This document shows positions 52,302 to 62,082 of a DNA stretch of 64,000 nucleotides, in pieces; the stretch's first letter is position 1, and each line of letters opens with the position of its first letter. Position numbers and translations under genes: made by a program. Under the pieces are notes generated by a model. The model searched no databases, was not told the DNA's origin, and saw only the letters and a list, made by a program, of their open reading frames with translations. Source of the stretch: Mycobacterium sp. 155 (GTDB lineage Bacteria; Actinomycetota; Actinomycetes; Mycobacteriales; Mycobacteriaceae); the NCBI RefSeq assembly GCF_000373905.1, contig NZ_KB892705.1, positions 2,957,184 to 3,021,183 of the forward strand, written 5' to 3'.

Positions 52302-53435
52302 ATGGCAGCCGTATCGGAAGAGTTCGTCACCGGCCTGGAAGGCGTCGTCGCCTTCACCACCGAGATCGCCGAACCGGATAAAGACGGTGGTGCACTGCGC
52401 TACCGCGGTGTCGACATCGAGGAGCTGGTCGACCGGCGGGTCACCTTCGGCAACGTGTGGGGGCTGCTGGTCGATGGCCGGTTCGGTACGGGCCTACCGC
52501 CCGCGGAGCCGTTCCCCCTGCCGATCCACAGTGGCGATGTCCGGGTCGACGTCCAGGCCGGGCTGGCGATGCTGGCCCCGATCTGGGGATACGCACCGCT
52601 GCTCGACATCGACGATCAGATCGCCCGCGAACAGTTGGCGCGCGCCTCGGTGATGGCGCTGTCCTACGTCGCGCAATCCGCCCGGGGCATCTACCAACCC
52701 GCGGTGCCGCAGCGACTCATCGATGAATGCCCCACTGTCACAGCACGTTTCATGACGCGCTGGCAGGGCGATCCGGACCCGCGCCACGTCGAGGCAATCG
52801 ATGCGTACTGGGTGACCGCAGCGGAGCACGGCATGAACGCCTCGACGTTCACCGCCCGCGTGATCGCCTCGACGGGGGCCGACGTGGCCGCGGCGCTGTC
52901 CGGCGCGGTCGGCGCGATGAGCGGCCCACTGCACGGCGGCGCACCGGCCCGCGTACTGCCGATGATCGACGAGGTCGAGCGCACCGGCGATGCGCGGGCC
53001 GTGGTCAAGTCGGTCCTGGACAGTGGCGGCAAGCTGATGGGCTTCGGCCACCGGGTGTACCGCGCCGAGGATCCGCGGGCCCGGGTGCTACGAGCCACCG
53101 CCAAGCGTCTGCAGGCGCCCCGGTTCGAGGTGGCCGCCGCACTCGAGCAGGCCGCGCTGGCCGAGTTGCGCGAACGTCGGCCCGATCGGGCCATCGAGAC
53201 CAACGTCGAGTTCTGGGCCGCGGTGATCCTGGACTTCGCCCGCGTGCCCCCGAAGATGATGCCCGCAATGTTCACCTGCGGCCGCACAGCGGGCTGGTGT
53301 GCGCACATCCTCGAACAGAAACGTCTCGGCAAACTGGTTCGGCCATCCGCTATCTACGTCGGCCCCGATCCGCGCAGCGTGCAGGACGTCCCCGGCTGGG
53401 ACGAATTGCCCGTCGCGCGAGCAGCCTCGGTGTGA
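52302..53435 (+). CDS. citA: Citrate synthase 2 (CitA)
   Basis: 377 residues, shorter than GltA2, with the three catalytic elements of citrate synthase: HGMNASTFTAR (first His), MSGPLHGGAPARVL, GFGHRVYRAEDPRA (second His) and EFWAAVILDFARVPPKMMPAMFTCGR (Asp). In M. tuberculosis CitA is a second citrate synthase of unclear role. Start ATG 52302 (MAAVSEEFVTG). The stop overlaps the next start (GTGA). Confidence 0.92.
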   Translation: MAAVSEEFVTGLEGVVAFTTEIAEPDKDGGALRYRGVDIEELVDRRVTFGNVWGLLVDGRFGTGLPPAEPFPLPIHSGDVRVDVQAGLAMLAPIWGYAPLLDIDDQIAREQLARASVMALSYVAQSARGIYQPAVPQRLIDECPTVTARFMTRWQGDPDPRHVEAIDAYWVTAAEHGMNASTFTARVIASTGADVAAALSGAVGAMSGPLHGGAPARVLPMIDEVERTGDARAVVKSVLDSGGKLMGFGHRVYRAEDPRARVLRATAKRLQAPRFEVAAALEQAALAELRERRPDRAIETNVEFWAAVILDFARVPPKMMPAMFTCGRTAGWCAHILEQKRLGKLVRPSAIYVGPDPRSVQDVPGWDELPVARAASV

Positions 53436-53770
53436 CCTCGGACGTCTTCGCTTCGGCGGCACAGGCTTTCACGCAGTTGGTGCAGTCGCTCCCAGCCACC
53501 GCATTGGACGGACCCGGCCTGGACGAATGGGATATGCGGGCCTTGATCGGCCACACCTCGCGGTCGTTGATTACGGTCAGCACGTACCTGCACGCTCCCG
53601 CCACCCACGAGGATGTGTCCAGCGCGGTCGAGTACTACGTGAAGATCCGCGACTATATGTCCGGCAGCGGCGCCGCGGCCATCGTGGAGCGCGGCAGGCA
53701 GGCGGGTCGCGACCTGGGTGTCGATCCGGTCGCCACGGTCGAGCAGCTGGTGGCTCGCGCGCTCGATGAC

Positions 53771-55206
53771 CGCGTTGACTCATCAAAAATGTCCGTTTCG
53801 TTGATTCGTTGCCTCATGTGACAGTGCCCGGTTGCGGCGTGTCGTTGCGGTGGTGGGGTGGGGGTGGGTTAGCGCCGGGGGATGGGGTTGACGTTGACGG
53901 AGCGCACGGCGGTGACCAGGGCGATCGCGGTGCGGTATGTGCAGGCGAGTCGGGACGAGAAGTCCCGGATTCTCGATGAGTTGTGTGCCACGACGGGCTG
54001 GCATCGCGATCATGCCCGCAAGGCGTTGCGGGGTGCGCTGCGGCCGCGGGTGGTGCGGGCGCGGCGGCCCCGGCCCCCGACCTATGGCCCGGAAGTCATT
54101 GAGGCCCTGGTGTTGTGCTGGAAGGTGGTGGGGATGCCGGCCGGTAAGCGGTTGGCGGAGGTCTTGGGTGAGTTGGTGGTGGTACTGCGCCGGTGCGGGG
54201 AGTTGGTCATCGACGATGCCACGGCAGGGTTGTTGGCGGGGATGTCGGCGGCCACCATTGATCGTCGACTGGCTCCGGAACGGAAGAAACACCAGCTTAA
54301 GGGTCGTTGCCGGACGAAACCGGGCACGTTGCTCAAGAGTCAGATCCCGGTGCGCACTTGGGCGGCGTGGGACGATGCGGTGCCGGGGTTCGTCGAGATC
54401 GATCTGGTCAGCCATGACGGTGGGGTGGTCACCGGGGTGCATGCCTACACGTTGACGGTCACCGACATCGCCACCGGTTGGACCGAGACCCGCAGCGTGT
54501 TGGGCAAAGGCGAGAAACGGGTGATGGTCGCGTTGAGTGAGATCGCGGCGGGGATGCCGTTCCCGATCCGGGGGGTGGATTCGGACAATGGGTCGGAGTT
54601 CATCAACTTCACCCTGTTGGAGTGGTGCCGAACGCGGCATATCACCTTCACTCGGTCGCGGGTGGGCAACAAGAACGATGGTTGTCACGTCGAGCAGAAG
54701 AACTGGACCACGGTGCGGGTCCTGGTGGGCTATCACCGCTACGACACGGCCGCAGAGGTGGTGTTACTCAACAAGATCTGGGTATTGCAGTCGTTGTTGG
54801 GCAACTATTTCTCCCCGCAGCAGAAACTCAAGTCGAAGGTCCGTCGGGGTTCCAAGGTGACCAAGAGGTATCACAAGGCCGCCACCCCGTACCGTCGGGC
54901 CCAGGCCCATGCGGTGGTCACCGCCGAGGAGGTCAAACACCTGGCCGAGATCTACGCCGGGCTCAATCCCGCCGCCCTGCAACGTCACATTCAAGCGTTG
55001 TGCGCTGAGCTGCTCACGGTGACCACCAGCAAAGCCGGTCCCCGACCGATCGCCCGCCTGGGGCGGGCACCGGTGGCTGAGGCAACGAATATTTCCACCC
55101 CCAACGCCTGAACCCGGACACCACCAATTGAGGCAACGATCACCGCCGGGCATTGTCCAATTGAGGCAACGAATCCCCCCGCGGGCATATTGACATGAGG
55201 CAACAG
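53771..55206 (+). mobile_element. Insertion sequence with tandem terminal repeats
   Basis: 1436 bp. Target duplication GATGAC at 53765-53770 and 55207-55212 (the following C is also shared, so 7 bp is possible). Left end carries GTTG(A/C)CTC repeats at 53774 and 53808, right end inverted copies ending at 55204, 55170 and 55137: spacing 34, 34 and 33 bp. The inner copies share a perfect 14-bp GATTCGTTGCCTCA (53803-53816; complement 55162-55175). Multiple end repeats suggest several transposase sites per end. One transposase gene; IS family not assigned. Confidence 0.85.
53882..55111 (+). CDS. DDE integrase-core transposase
   Basis: 409 residues. N-terminal helix-turn-helix region (LTERTAVTRAIAVRYVQASRDEKSRILDELCATTGWHRDHARKAL), then an rve-type DDE catalytic core: Asp in FVEIDLVSH, Asp in VDSDNGSEF, Glu in HVEQKNW, with a basic C-terminus. 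Intact frame. ATG 53882 chosen; GGGGG just upstream. No IstB-like ATPase gene accompanies it. Confidence 0.9.
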   Translation: MGLTLTERTAVTRAIAVRYVQASRDEKSRILDELCATTGWHRDHARKALRGALRPRVVRARRPRPPTYGPEVIEALVLCWKVVGMPAGKRLAEVLGELVVVLRRCGELVIDDATAGLLAGMSAATIDRRLAPERKKHQLKGRCRTKPGTLLKSQIPVRTWAAWDDAVPGFVEIDLVSHDGGVVTGVHAYTLTVTDIATGWTETRSVLGKGEKRVMVALSEIAAGMPFPIRGVDSDNGSEFINFTLLEWCRTRHITFTRSRVGNKNDGCHVEQKNWTTVRVLVGYHRYDTAAEVVLLNKIWVLQSLLGNYFSPQQKLKSKVRRGSKVTKRYHKAATPYRRAQAHAVVTAEEVKHLAEIYAGLNPAALQRHIQALCAELLTVTTSKAGPRPIARLGRAPVAEATNISTPNA

Positions 55207-55583
55207 GATGACCTCAACGGCGTCGGCGATCCGCTGATCGCCGTGATCGGCGGCCTGGGCATCCGGTTGAGCGCCTACCTACAGACCCGGGTCTTCGAGC
55301 TGACTGTGCACAGCCTCGACATCGCGGCCGCGGCCGGGATCACGGCAGACCTGCCGCCCGAGGCGCTGGAGGCGGCTGCCGTGTTGGCCGCTCGGATCTC
55401 GGTGGCACTCGGGCAGGGTGAAACGGTGTTGCGGGCACTCACGGGCCGGGCCCCACTGCCGTGTCCCTTCTCTGTCACCTGAATGTCAGACCCCCGTGCT
55501 TGCATGGGAGGTATCGCGATGAGATCTGTCCGCCCGGCAGGTCTGCATCGAGGTCCGCTCACAACGAGACAGGAGTCCGCACC

Positions 55584-56036
55584 ATGGCCATCGAAGTAAC
55601 CCCCGCAGTAATCCCGCATCTCGTCGTCGACGACGCCGCTGCTGCTATCGACTTCTACGTCAAGGCATTTGGCGCTACTGAGCTGGGCCGGATACCTGGT
55701 CCCGACGGCAAGCTCGTCCATGCCGCTCTCACCGTCAACGGCTCGACCCTGATGCTCAATGATGATTTCCCGGAATTCAACAATGGAAAATCGACGACGC
55801 CGAAGGCACTCGGCGGCACACCCGTCACCATTCACCTGACCGTCACCGACGTCGAGGCGCGCTTCGCTCAGGCTGTCGAGGCCGGCGCCGAGGTAGTTAT
55901 GCCGCTGGCGGACCAGTTCTGGGGCGACCGCTACGGCATGGTGCGTGACCCGTTCGGGCACCAGTGGTCGTTGGGTCAGCCGGTGCGCGAGGTGAGCCCG
56001 GAGGAGATCGCGGCAGCGATGCAGAGCATGCAGTAG
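55584..56036 (+). CDS. VOC-superfamily protein, PhnB-like (Rv0887c-like)
   Basis: 150 residues of the glyoxalase/bleomycin resistance fold, single PhnB-type domain: IPHLVVDDAAAAIDFYVKAFGATELGRI, LMLNDDFPEFNN, VTIHLTVTDVEARFAQAVEAGAEVVMPLADQFWGDRYGMVRDPFGHQWSLGQP. AGACAGGAGTCCGCACC precedes ATG 55584. Substrate unknown. A strong hairpin follows. Confidence 0.88.
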   Translation: MAIEVTPAVIPHLVVDDAAAAIDFYVKAFGATELGRIPGPDGKLVHAALTVNGSTLMLNDDFPEFNNGKSTTPKALGGTPVTIHLTVTDVEARFAQAVEAGAEVVMPLADQFWGDRYGMVRDPFGHQWSLGQPVREVSPEEIAAAMQSMQ

Positions 56037-56043
56037 CTTGTGC

Positions 56044-56089
56044 GTCACGCTGGAGCGCTGCTCGACGACGAGAGCCGCTCCAGCGTGAC
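56044..56089. terminator. 14-bp perfect hairpin between the VOC gene and fprB
   Basis: GTCACGCTGGAGCG (56044-56057) pairs exactly with CGCTCCAGCGTGAC (56076-56089) across an 18-nt loop. It sits between two convergent stop codons (56036 and 56120), so it can end both transcripts. No T-run. Confidence 0.75.
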
Positions 56090-56119
56090 ACGGGTACCGG
56101 CCCAGGCACCGGTGTCAGC

Positions 56120-57850
56120 TCAGTGTGCGTACAGGGATGCGGTGAGGCGCTGACGCAGAGTGCGTTTCGGTGCTGTCGCGGCGGCCGCCAGCATGGCCTC
56201 GACCGTGGTGAACTTGTCGCGCGGACGCTCGTCGCCACCGCGTGCGATCTCAGCCGCATCGATGGCGCGCCACCCCGCGGCATCGATCGCGTCGGGCTGA
56301 CGATCATGTACGAGCCTGTCCAGGTCCGCCGGCTTATGCGCCGGATCGGTCAGCGCGCCGACGTTGTAGTCGGCAACCAGGCGGTGCACGGTCTCCGATG
56401 CACACGACTTGTTGGTACCGATGAACCCGGTGGGCCCACGCTTGATCCAGCCCGCCACATAGGCGCCGCGTACCGGTTCACCCGTCACCGGGTCGACCAC
56501 TCGGCCCCCGTCGTTGGGCACGACTGCGGCGCGGTCGTCGAACGGCAACCCGTCAATGGCCTTGCCGCGGTAGCCGATCGAGGTGAGCACGAGCCCGGCG
56601 TCGATAGTGCACGACTGGTCGGTGCCGGTCAGACCGAACTCGATACCGGTGGTCTTGTCCTCGCCCACCACGCGCTGCGGGGTCAGCTGGTAGGCCAACC
56701 GGATTCGCGGCCGCGTGATCGGGGCAGACGCGTCACCGAGCTTGGCCAGGATCTCCAGCTTGGCGCGGGTGAGTGCATCGGGCCCACCGCGCACGTAAGG
56801 AGCAGAAGCCGGCTCGGGCACGTGAGGAGCAGGATCAGCCAGGTCACGCATCACCAGATCGTGATCGGCCGCGCTCAGTACCACCTCGCAGGTGGTGGTC
56901 AGCCCGATCAGCTCGGGCAGGGTGAACGCCGAGGACACCGGGCCGCGTCGAGCCGCGATCACCACCTCCTGCACCCGCGAACTGCGCAGAGCAGCCAGCG
57001 CGTGATCGGAGATGTCGGTGCGCGCCAACACGTCCGGGTCGGTCGTCAGGATCCGGGCGACGTCGAATGCGACATTGCCGTTGCCGATGATCACGACCCG
57101 CTCGTGGCTCAGATCCACCGGAAGATCGGTGAAGTCGGGATGACCATTGATCCAGGCCACCATCTCGGTGGCGGTTCCCGTACCCGGCCGGCCCATGCCG
57201 TCGATGTCCAGGCGCCGGTCGTTAGGGGCACCCACGGCGTACAGCACGGCGTGATGATGCTCCAGCAGCTCGGCGTGGGTCAGGTGCTTGCCCACCTCGA
57301 CATTGAGGAAGAACCGCAGGTTGCGGTGCTTGCCGATGGTGTCGAACAGCCGAGTCACCCGCTTGGTGCTCTGGTGGTCGGGGGCGACGCCGGCGCGCAC
57401 CAGACCATAGGGCGTCGGGAGCTTCTCGAAGACGTTGACTCGCACGCCTTTTTGCGTCAACAGCTCGTCGGCGGCGTACATCGCAGCGGGCCCCGAACCC
57501 ACGATCGCCACGGTCAGCGGGCGCCCGGTGAGCCGGTCGATCTTGGGTGCGTCGAGCACCGGTGCCAGTTTTGACGTCGGCGGCAGCTTGCCGTCCCTCT
57601 TGGGGTAGAACGCCGCGTTGAGCTCGATGAAGGGCAGCTGCTTGTCGGTCAGCCGGGTGTCGGGCCCGATGGCGCCGACCGGGCACGCGCTGACGCACGC
57701 ACCGCAGTCGACACACGCATCGGGATCGATGTAGAGCATCTCGGCGGTCGCGAAGCCCGGCTCATCCGGTGACGGATGGATGCAGTTGACCGGGCACGCA
57801 TAGACACAGGACCCGTCGCTGCAACACGACTGGGTGATCACATGAGGCAC
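56120..57850 (-). CDS. fprB: Ferredoxin/ferredoxin-NADP reductase FprB
   Basis: 576 residues: an N-terminal ferredoxin domain with two Fe-S sites (Cys residues at 9, 15, 19, 23 and CVDCGACVSACP at 46-57) fused to a C-terminal adrenodoxin-reductase-like flavoprotein, VAIVGSGPAAMYAADELL (FAD), ERVVIIGNGNVAFDVARIL (NADPH). Transfers electrons between NADPH and ferredoxin-dependent enzymes. GTG 57850 matches the mycobacterial start (M/V-PHVITQSCC). 17 bp downstream of the diiron protein gene, an operon that suggests FprB may feed that oxygenase. Confidence 0.95.
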   Translation of the reverse strand: MPHVITQSCCSDGSCVYACPVNCIHPSPDEPGFATAEMLYIDPDACVDCGACVSACPVGAIGPDTRLTDKQLPFIELNAAFYPKRDGKLPPTSKLAPVLDAPKIDRLTGRPLTVAIVGSGPAAMYAADELLTQKGVRVNVFEKLPTPYGLVRAGVAPDHQSTKRVTRLFDTIGKHRNLRFFLNVEVGKHLTHAELLEHHHAVLYAVGAPNDRRLDIDGMGRPGTGTATEMVAWINGHPDFTDLPVDLSHERVVIIGNGNVAFDVARILTTDPDVLARTDISDHALAALRSSRVQEVVIAARRGPVSSAFTLPELIGLTTTCEVVLSAADHDLVMRDLADPAPHVPEPASAPYVRGGPDALTRAKLEILAKLGDASAPITRPRIRLAYQLTPQRVVGEDKTTGIEFGLTGTDQSCTIDAGLVLTSIGYRGKAIDGLPFDDRAAVVPNDGGRVVDPVTGEPVRGAYVAGWIKRGPTGFIGTNKSCASETVHRLVADYNVGALTDPAHKPADLDRLVHDRQPDAIDAAGWRAIDAAEIARGGDERPRDKFTTVEAMLAAAATAPKRTLRQRLTASLYAH

Positions 57851-57867
57851 AGCGAGGCTTTCGTCAG

Positions 57868-58884
57868 CTACGCGACGGCGACGAGGTGCTCGCGCTGCGG
57901 CTCGCTGCGATAACGGCTCGGCGGCCCGTCGATCTTGCAGATCTTCCACATGAGCTTGGCGATCGGGTTCATCAGTCCGGTGTCGGTGCACAGCATCCGC
58001 ACGTCACTGAACATGTCGCGCAGCATCTTGCGGGATTCGGGCGCGCCGAAGAACAGGTCCTTGCGCACCGAGCGTGGAATGTCGAATTCCTTCCAGAACG
58101 CCCGCGGCGGAACAATGATCGCCGAGCACAGGATGCGCATGGTCAGCGGCACGAACAGCGATAGCAGCCAGCGCTGACGACGGTGCAGGTGCGGTACCCG
58201 CTTGTGCAGGTACTGGTGCGCGAACGAGATATGGCGGGCTTCCTCTGCGACGTGGATCGCCATCACCCGCTCCATGATCGGATGCAGTTCTTTACCTTCA
58301 CGCAGCACGTTCTTCTGCGTGTGGTCGATGGGTTCCTCGCCGGCGAGCACACCGAAGAAGAACGGGATGGGCAGCGGCCCCGCAGCCAGCGGGATCAACG
58401 GCTGCAGCCACTTCAGGAGCATCGGCATACCCGGTACGTCCTTGCCGATGTGGTTGACCATCTCCTGGAACATCAGGGTGTGGTTGCACTCCTCCACGGA
58501 CTCGTGCAAGCAGTACCGGTACTCCGGCGAGCCGTTGGGCACCCAGAATGAGTACTGCATCAGACCGCGGATCAGGATGTTCTCGAAGTGCAGGCCGACC
58601 TTGGCCACGTTGGCCTGGCGCCACATGCCGATCTCAATCTGACGCTGCAGCGGCTGCGCCCGGTACCACGGGTGACCACCGATCGGATCGGTCGCCGGAA
58701 GCACCCAGCGGGGATCATTCGGAGTTACAGCAAACTCCGGCGAATCCCACTCGATGTCGAGGTAGGGATTGAAGTTGCGCCGCACCGACCCCTCGGACAG
58801 TGTGGTGAGCATGTCGACGTACTCGGCGTCGTCGGTGACGTCCATATTCTTACGCCAGCGTCTGACCATCTTGGTGCGAGCCAT
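57868..58884 (-). CDS. AurF-like diiron oxygenase (Rv0885-like)
   Basis: 338 residues, p-aminobenzoate N-oxygenase AurF/diiron family: metal ligands in HESVEECNHTLMFQE and HVAEEARHISFAHQYLHKR, with an amphipathic or membrane-proximal stretch in FLL-like segments (LPIPFFFGVLAGEE, LLSLFVPLTMRILCSAIIVPP). ATG 58884 (MARTKMVRRW) has GAGAGG upstream; the longer start MYTRR is possible. Probably receives electrons from the co-transcribed FprB. Substrate unknown. Divergent from the methionine aminopeptidase. Confidence 0.87.
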   Translation of the reverse strand: MARTKMVRRWRKNMDVTDDAEYVDMLTTLSEGSVRRNFNPYLDIEWDSPEFAVTPNDPRWVLPATDPIGGHPWYRAQPLQRQIEIGMWRQANVAKVGLHFENILIRGLMQYSFWVPNGSPEYRYCLHESVEECNHTLMFQEMVNHIGKDVPGMPMLLKWLQPLIPLAAGPLPIPFFFGVLAGEEPIDHTQKNVLREGKELHPIMERVMAIHVAEEARHISFAHQYLHKRVPHLHRRQRWLLSLFVPLTMRILCSAIIVPPRAFWKEFDIPRSVRKDLFFGAPESRKMLRDMFSDVRMLCTDTGLMNPIAKLMWKICKIDGPPSRYRSEPQREHLVAVA

Positions 58885-59003
58885 GTTGCAGACCTCTCCC
58901 TCTCCCATGAGGTTTACATCTATGCGCCTTGTGTACAACGGTACCGCAGGTATCGACTAAATGTCTACGCCGAATTTCAAAATTTGCCGAGAAGGTGGAT
59001 GAC

Positions 59004-59768
59004 GTGGTCAAACTGAAGACGCAAGACGAGATCGAGGCCATGTCCGCCGCGGGAGCCGTCGTCGCAGAAGGGTTGCGGGCGGTGATCGCGCAGGCCACCC
59101 CCGGATGTACGACAGCCGATCTGAACCGGATCGCCGCCGACGTCCTGGCCGGTCACGGCGCCACGTCGCCCTTCCTGAACTACCACCCCCGCTGGGCCCC
59201 GAGCCCCTTCCCCGCGGTGCTGTGCGTGAGCGTGAACGACGCCGTCGTCCACGGCGTACCCGACGACACCGTGCTGGCCGACGGCGACCTGGTGTCGGTG
59301 GACTTCGGGGCAATCTTGAACGGCTGGTGCGGTGACGCTGCCCGCAGCTTCGTCGTCGGCACGCCCCGGCCTGCCGATACCGCGTTGATCAAGGCCACCG
59401 ATGCGGCGCTCGCGGCAGGTATCGCAGCGGCCCGGCCCGGCAACACTCTCGGTGATGTTGGACACGCCATCGCGACCGTGGCGCGCCAGGCGGGCTACGG
59501 CCTGCTGGCCGATCACGGTGGTCACGGCGTCGGCCGCACAATGCACGAGGCGCCACACGTCCCCAACGAAGGGCGCCGCGGCAAGGGCCTCAAAATACGA
59601 TCCGGCCTGGTGATCGCCATCGAACCGATGCTTATCGCCGACGGCACCGACGACTACCTGCACGACTCCGACGGCTGGACGCTGCGCACCGCGACCGGCG
59701 TGCGCGCCGCCCATAGCGAGCACACCGTCGCGGTCACCCCGGATGGAGCGCAGATTCTGACGCTCTAA
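59004..59768 (+). CDS. map: Type I methionine aminopeptidase
   Basis: 254 residues. Removes N-terminal Met. The five metal ligands are visible: D in LVSVDFGAILNGW, D in CGDAARSF, H in HGGHGVGRTMHE, E in VIAIEPML and E in AAHSEHTVAV. Length and missing N-terminal extension match the short bacterial form. GTG 59004 (VVKLKTQDEIEAM) with GAAGG about 10 nt upstream. Another map gene likely exists elsewhere, since mycobacteria have two or more. Confidence 0.93.
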   Translation: MVKLKTQDEIEAMSAAGAVVAEGLRAVIAQATPGCTTADLNRIAADVLAGHGATSPFLNYHPRWAPSPFPAVLCVSVNDAVVHGVPDDTVLADGDLVSVDFGAILNGWCGDAARSFVVGTPRPADTALIKATDAALAAGIAAARPGNTLGDVGHAIATVARQAGYGLLADHGGHGVGRTMHEAPHVPNEGRRGKGLKIRSGLVIAIEPMLIADGTDDYLHDSDGWTLRTATGVRAAHSEHTVAVTPDGAQILTL

Positions 59769-60884
<1,116 letters not shown>

Positions 60885-60955
60885 GGCCGGCGCCTACCGC
60901 GTGTCAGCACGGTTACGGGCTGATAACGCAGTAGGGTGCGCCAAGGAGGTCGGTA

Positions 60956-61750
60956 ATGCGAGAACTCAGAGTCGTCGGACTCGACGTCGACGGCAAGCGC
61001 ATAGTCTGCGAAACCGACGACTCCTCGGAGTTGTTCAGTGTGCGGGTGGATGACCGACTGCGCGCCGCGGCGCGTGGCGACCGGGTTGCCTCGAATCAAA
61101 CCCAGATGGATCTAGAGGTGCACAGCGTGCTGCGTCCCAAGGAGATTCAAGCAAAGATCCGTGCCGGCGCATCGGTCGAGCAGCTGGCGGCAGCCGCCGG
61201 TGTACCGATCGAGCGCGTGGAACGGTTTGCCCACCCGGTGCTGCTGGAACGGGCCCGTGCAGCCGAACTGGCCACCGCGGCACATCCGGTGCTCGCCGAC
61301 GGTCCCGCGGTGCTGACACTGTTGGAAACAGTGACCACATCGCTGGTGGCTCGCGGGCTCGACCCGGACGCCACGAGTTGGGATGCCTGGCGCAACGAGG
61401 ACAGCCGGTGGACCGTACAGCTCTCGTGGAAGGCGGGGCGCTCGGACAACGTCGCACACTTCCGGTTCCTCCCGGGAGCCCACGGCGGAACCGTCACCGC
61501 ATCCGATGACACCGCCCAAGAATTGATCAACCCGGACTTCAACCGGTCCCTGCGTCCCGTGGCGATGCTGCCGCAACTCGATTTTGAGGCGCCTGAATCC
61601 ACGCCCGCGGCTGCCGCCCAGCCCCCTCTGCCCGAGCCGGTCACCGAGCCCGAGCAGCCCAAGCCCGCCCGCTCCCGCAAGGCCCGCCCGGCTGTGCCGG
61701 CCTGGGAGGATGTGCTGCTGGGTGTGCGTTCGTCCGGTGGACAGCGTTGA
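60956..61750 (+). CDS. sepH: Septation protein SepH
   Basis: 264 residues (DUF3071). N-terminal MRELRVVGLDVDGKRIVCETDDSSELFSVRVDDRLRAAARGD with the HTH-like VLRPKEIQAKIRAGASVEQLAAAAGVPIERVERFAHPVLLERARAAELA; a Pro/Ala-rich, basic C-terminus. In actinobacteria SepH binds FtsZ and promotes Z-ring assembly. A perfect AAGGAGGT at 60942-60949 precedes ATG 60956. Follows serC as in M. tuberculosis Rv0884c-Rv0883c. Confidence 0.92.
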   Translation: MRELRVVGLDVDGKRIVCETDDSSELFSVRVDDRLRAAARGDRVASNQTQMDLEVHSVLRPKEIQAKIRAGASVEQLAAAAGVPIERVERFAHPVLLERARAAELATAAHPVLADGPAVLTLLETVTTSLVARGLDPDATSWDAWRNEDSRWTVQLSWKAGRSDNVAHFRFLPGAHGGTVTASDDTAQELINPDFNRSLRPVAMLPQLDFEAPESTPAAAAQPPLPEPVTEPEQPKPARSRKARPAVPAWEDVLLGVRSSGGQR

Positions 61751-61800
61751 CGGTTGACCGGTTGACCTGAAGCGTTCTCGAGGTCATCACGCCGGCAGCC

Positions 61801-62073
61801 TCACTGCGACAGCACTGTCGCCAACAGCACCACCCAGCCGATGGCCACCCCCGCTCCCGCCCCGAGGACGAACCAGCGCCACACGGGCCGGTGCCGCCAA
61901 CCCCACACCGTCGGCGCGAGACCACCGACCGCCACCATGTTCAGGCCGATCGCCAGCAGGGGATGCACCCGGGTCAGGCCCAGGCCGAGAACCACGATGG
62001 CCGCCGCAAGCACCGCGGCTACGAAACCGGCCACGGTCAGCCCAGTTCCCCAAGGCGTCGAATCGTCGGTCAC
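61801..62073 (-). CDS. Small membrane protein (Rv0882-like)
   Basis: 90 residues, three hydrophobic segments (LTVAGFVAAVLAAAIVVLGLGL, LLAIGLNMVAVGGLAPTVW, FVLGAGAGVAIGWVVLLATVL) joined by short polar loops with RHRPVWRW. No family function known to me; position after the TrmH/SpoU gene equals that of Rv0882. GTG 62073, 9 bp downstream of the methyltransferase stop, same transcript. Confidence 0.82.
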   Translation of the reverse strand: MTDDSTPWGTGLTVAGFVAAVLAAAIVVLGLGLTRVHPLLAIGLNMVAVGGLAPTVWGWRHRPVWRWFVLGAGAGVAIGWVVLLATVLSQ

Positions 62074-62082
62074 CGTCTCAAT

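Larger units (their letters stand above)
53432..55482 (+). pseudogene. Maleylpyruvate-isomerase/TIGR03083-like gene split by an insertion sequence
   Basis: The first part (53432-53770) reads VTSDVFASAAQAFTQLVQSLPATALDGPGLDEWDMRALIGHTSRSL..., a DinB-like mycothiol-dependent enzyme N-terminus with the WDMRALIGH metal-site His. The rest (55207-55482) reads LNGVGDPLIAVIGGLGIRLSAYLQTRVFELTVHSLDIAAA... . An IS with a GATGAC duplication separates them; removing it and one duplicate gives a continuous frame of about 205 codons. Overlaps citA by 4 bp (GTGA), so it was translationally coupled to it. Inactive here. Confidence 0.85.
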
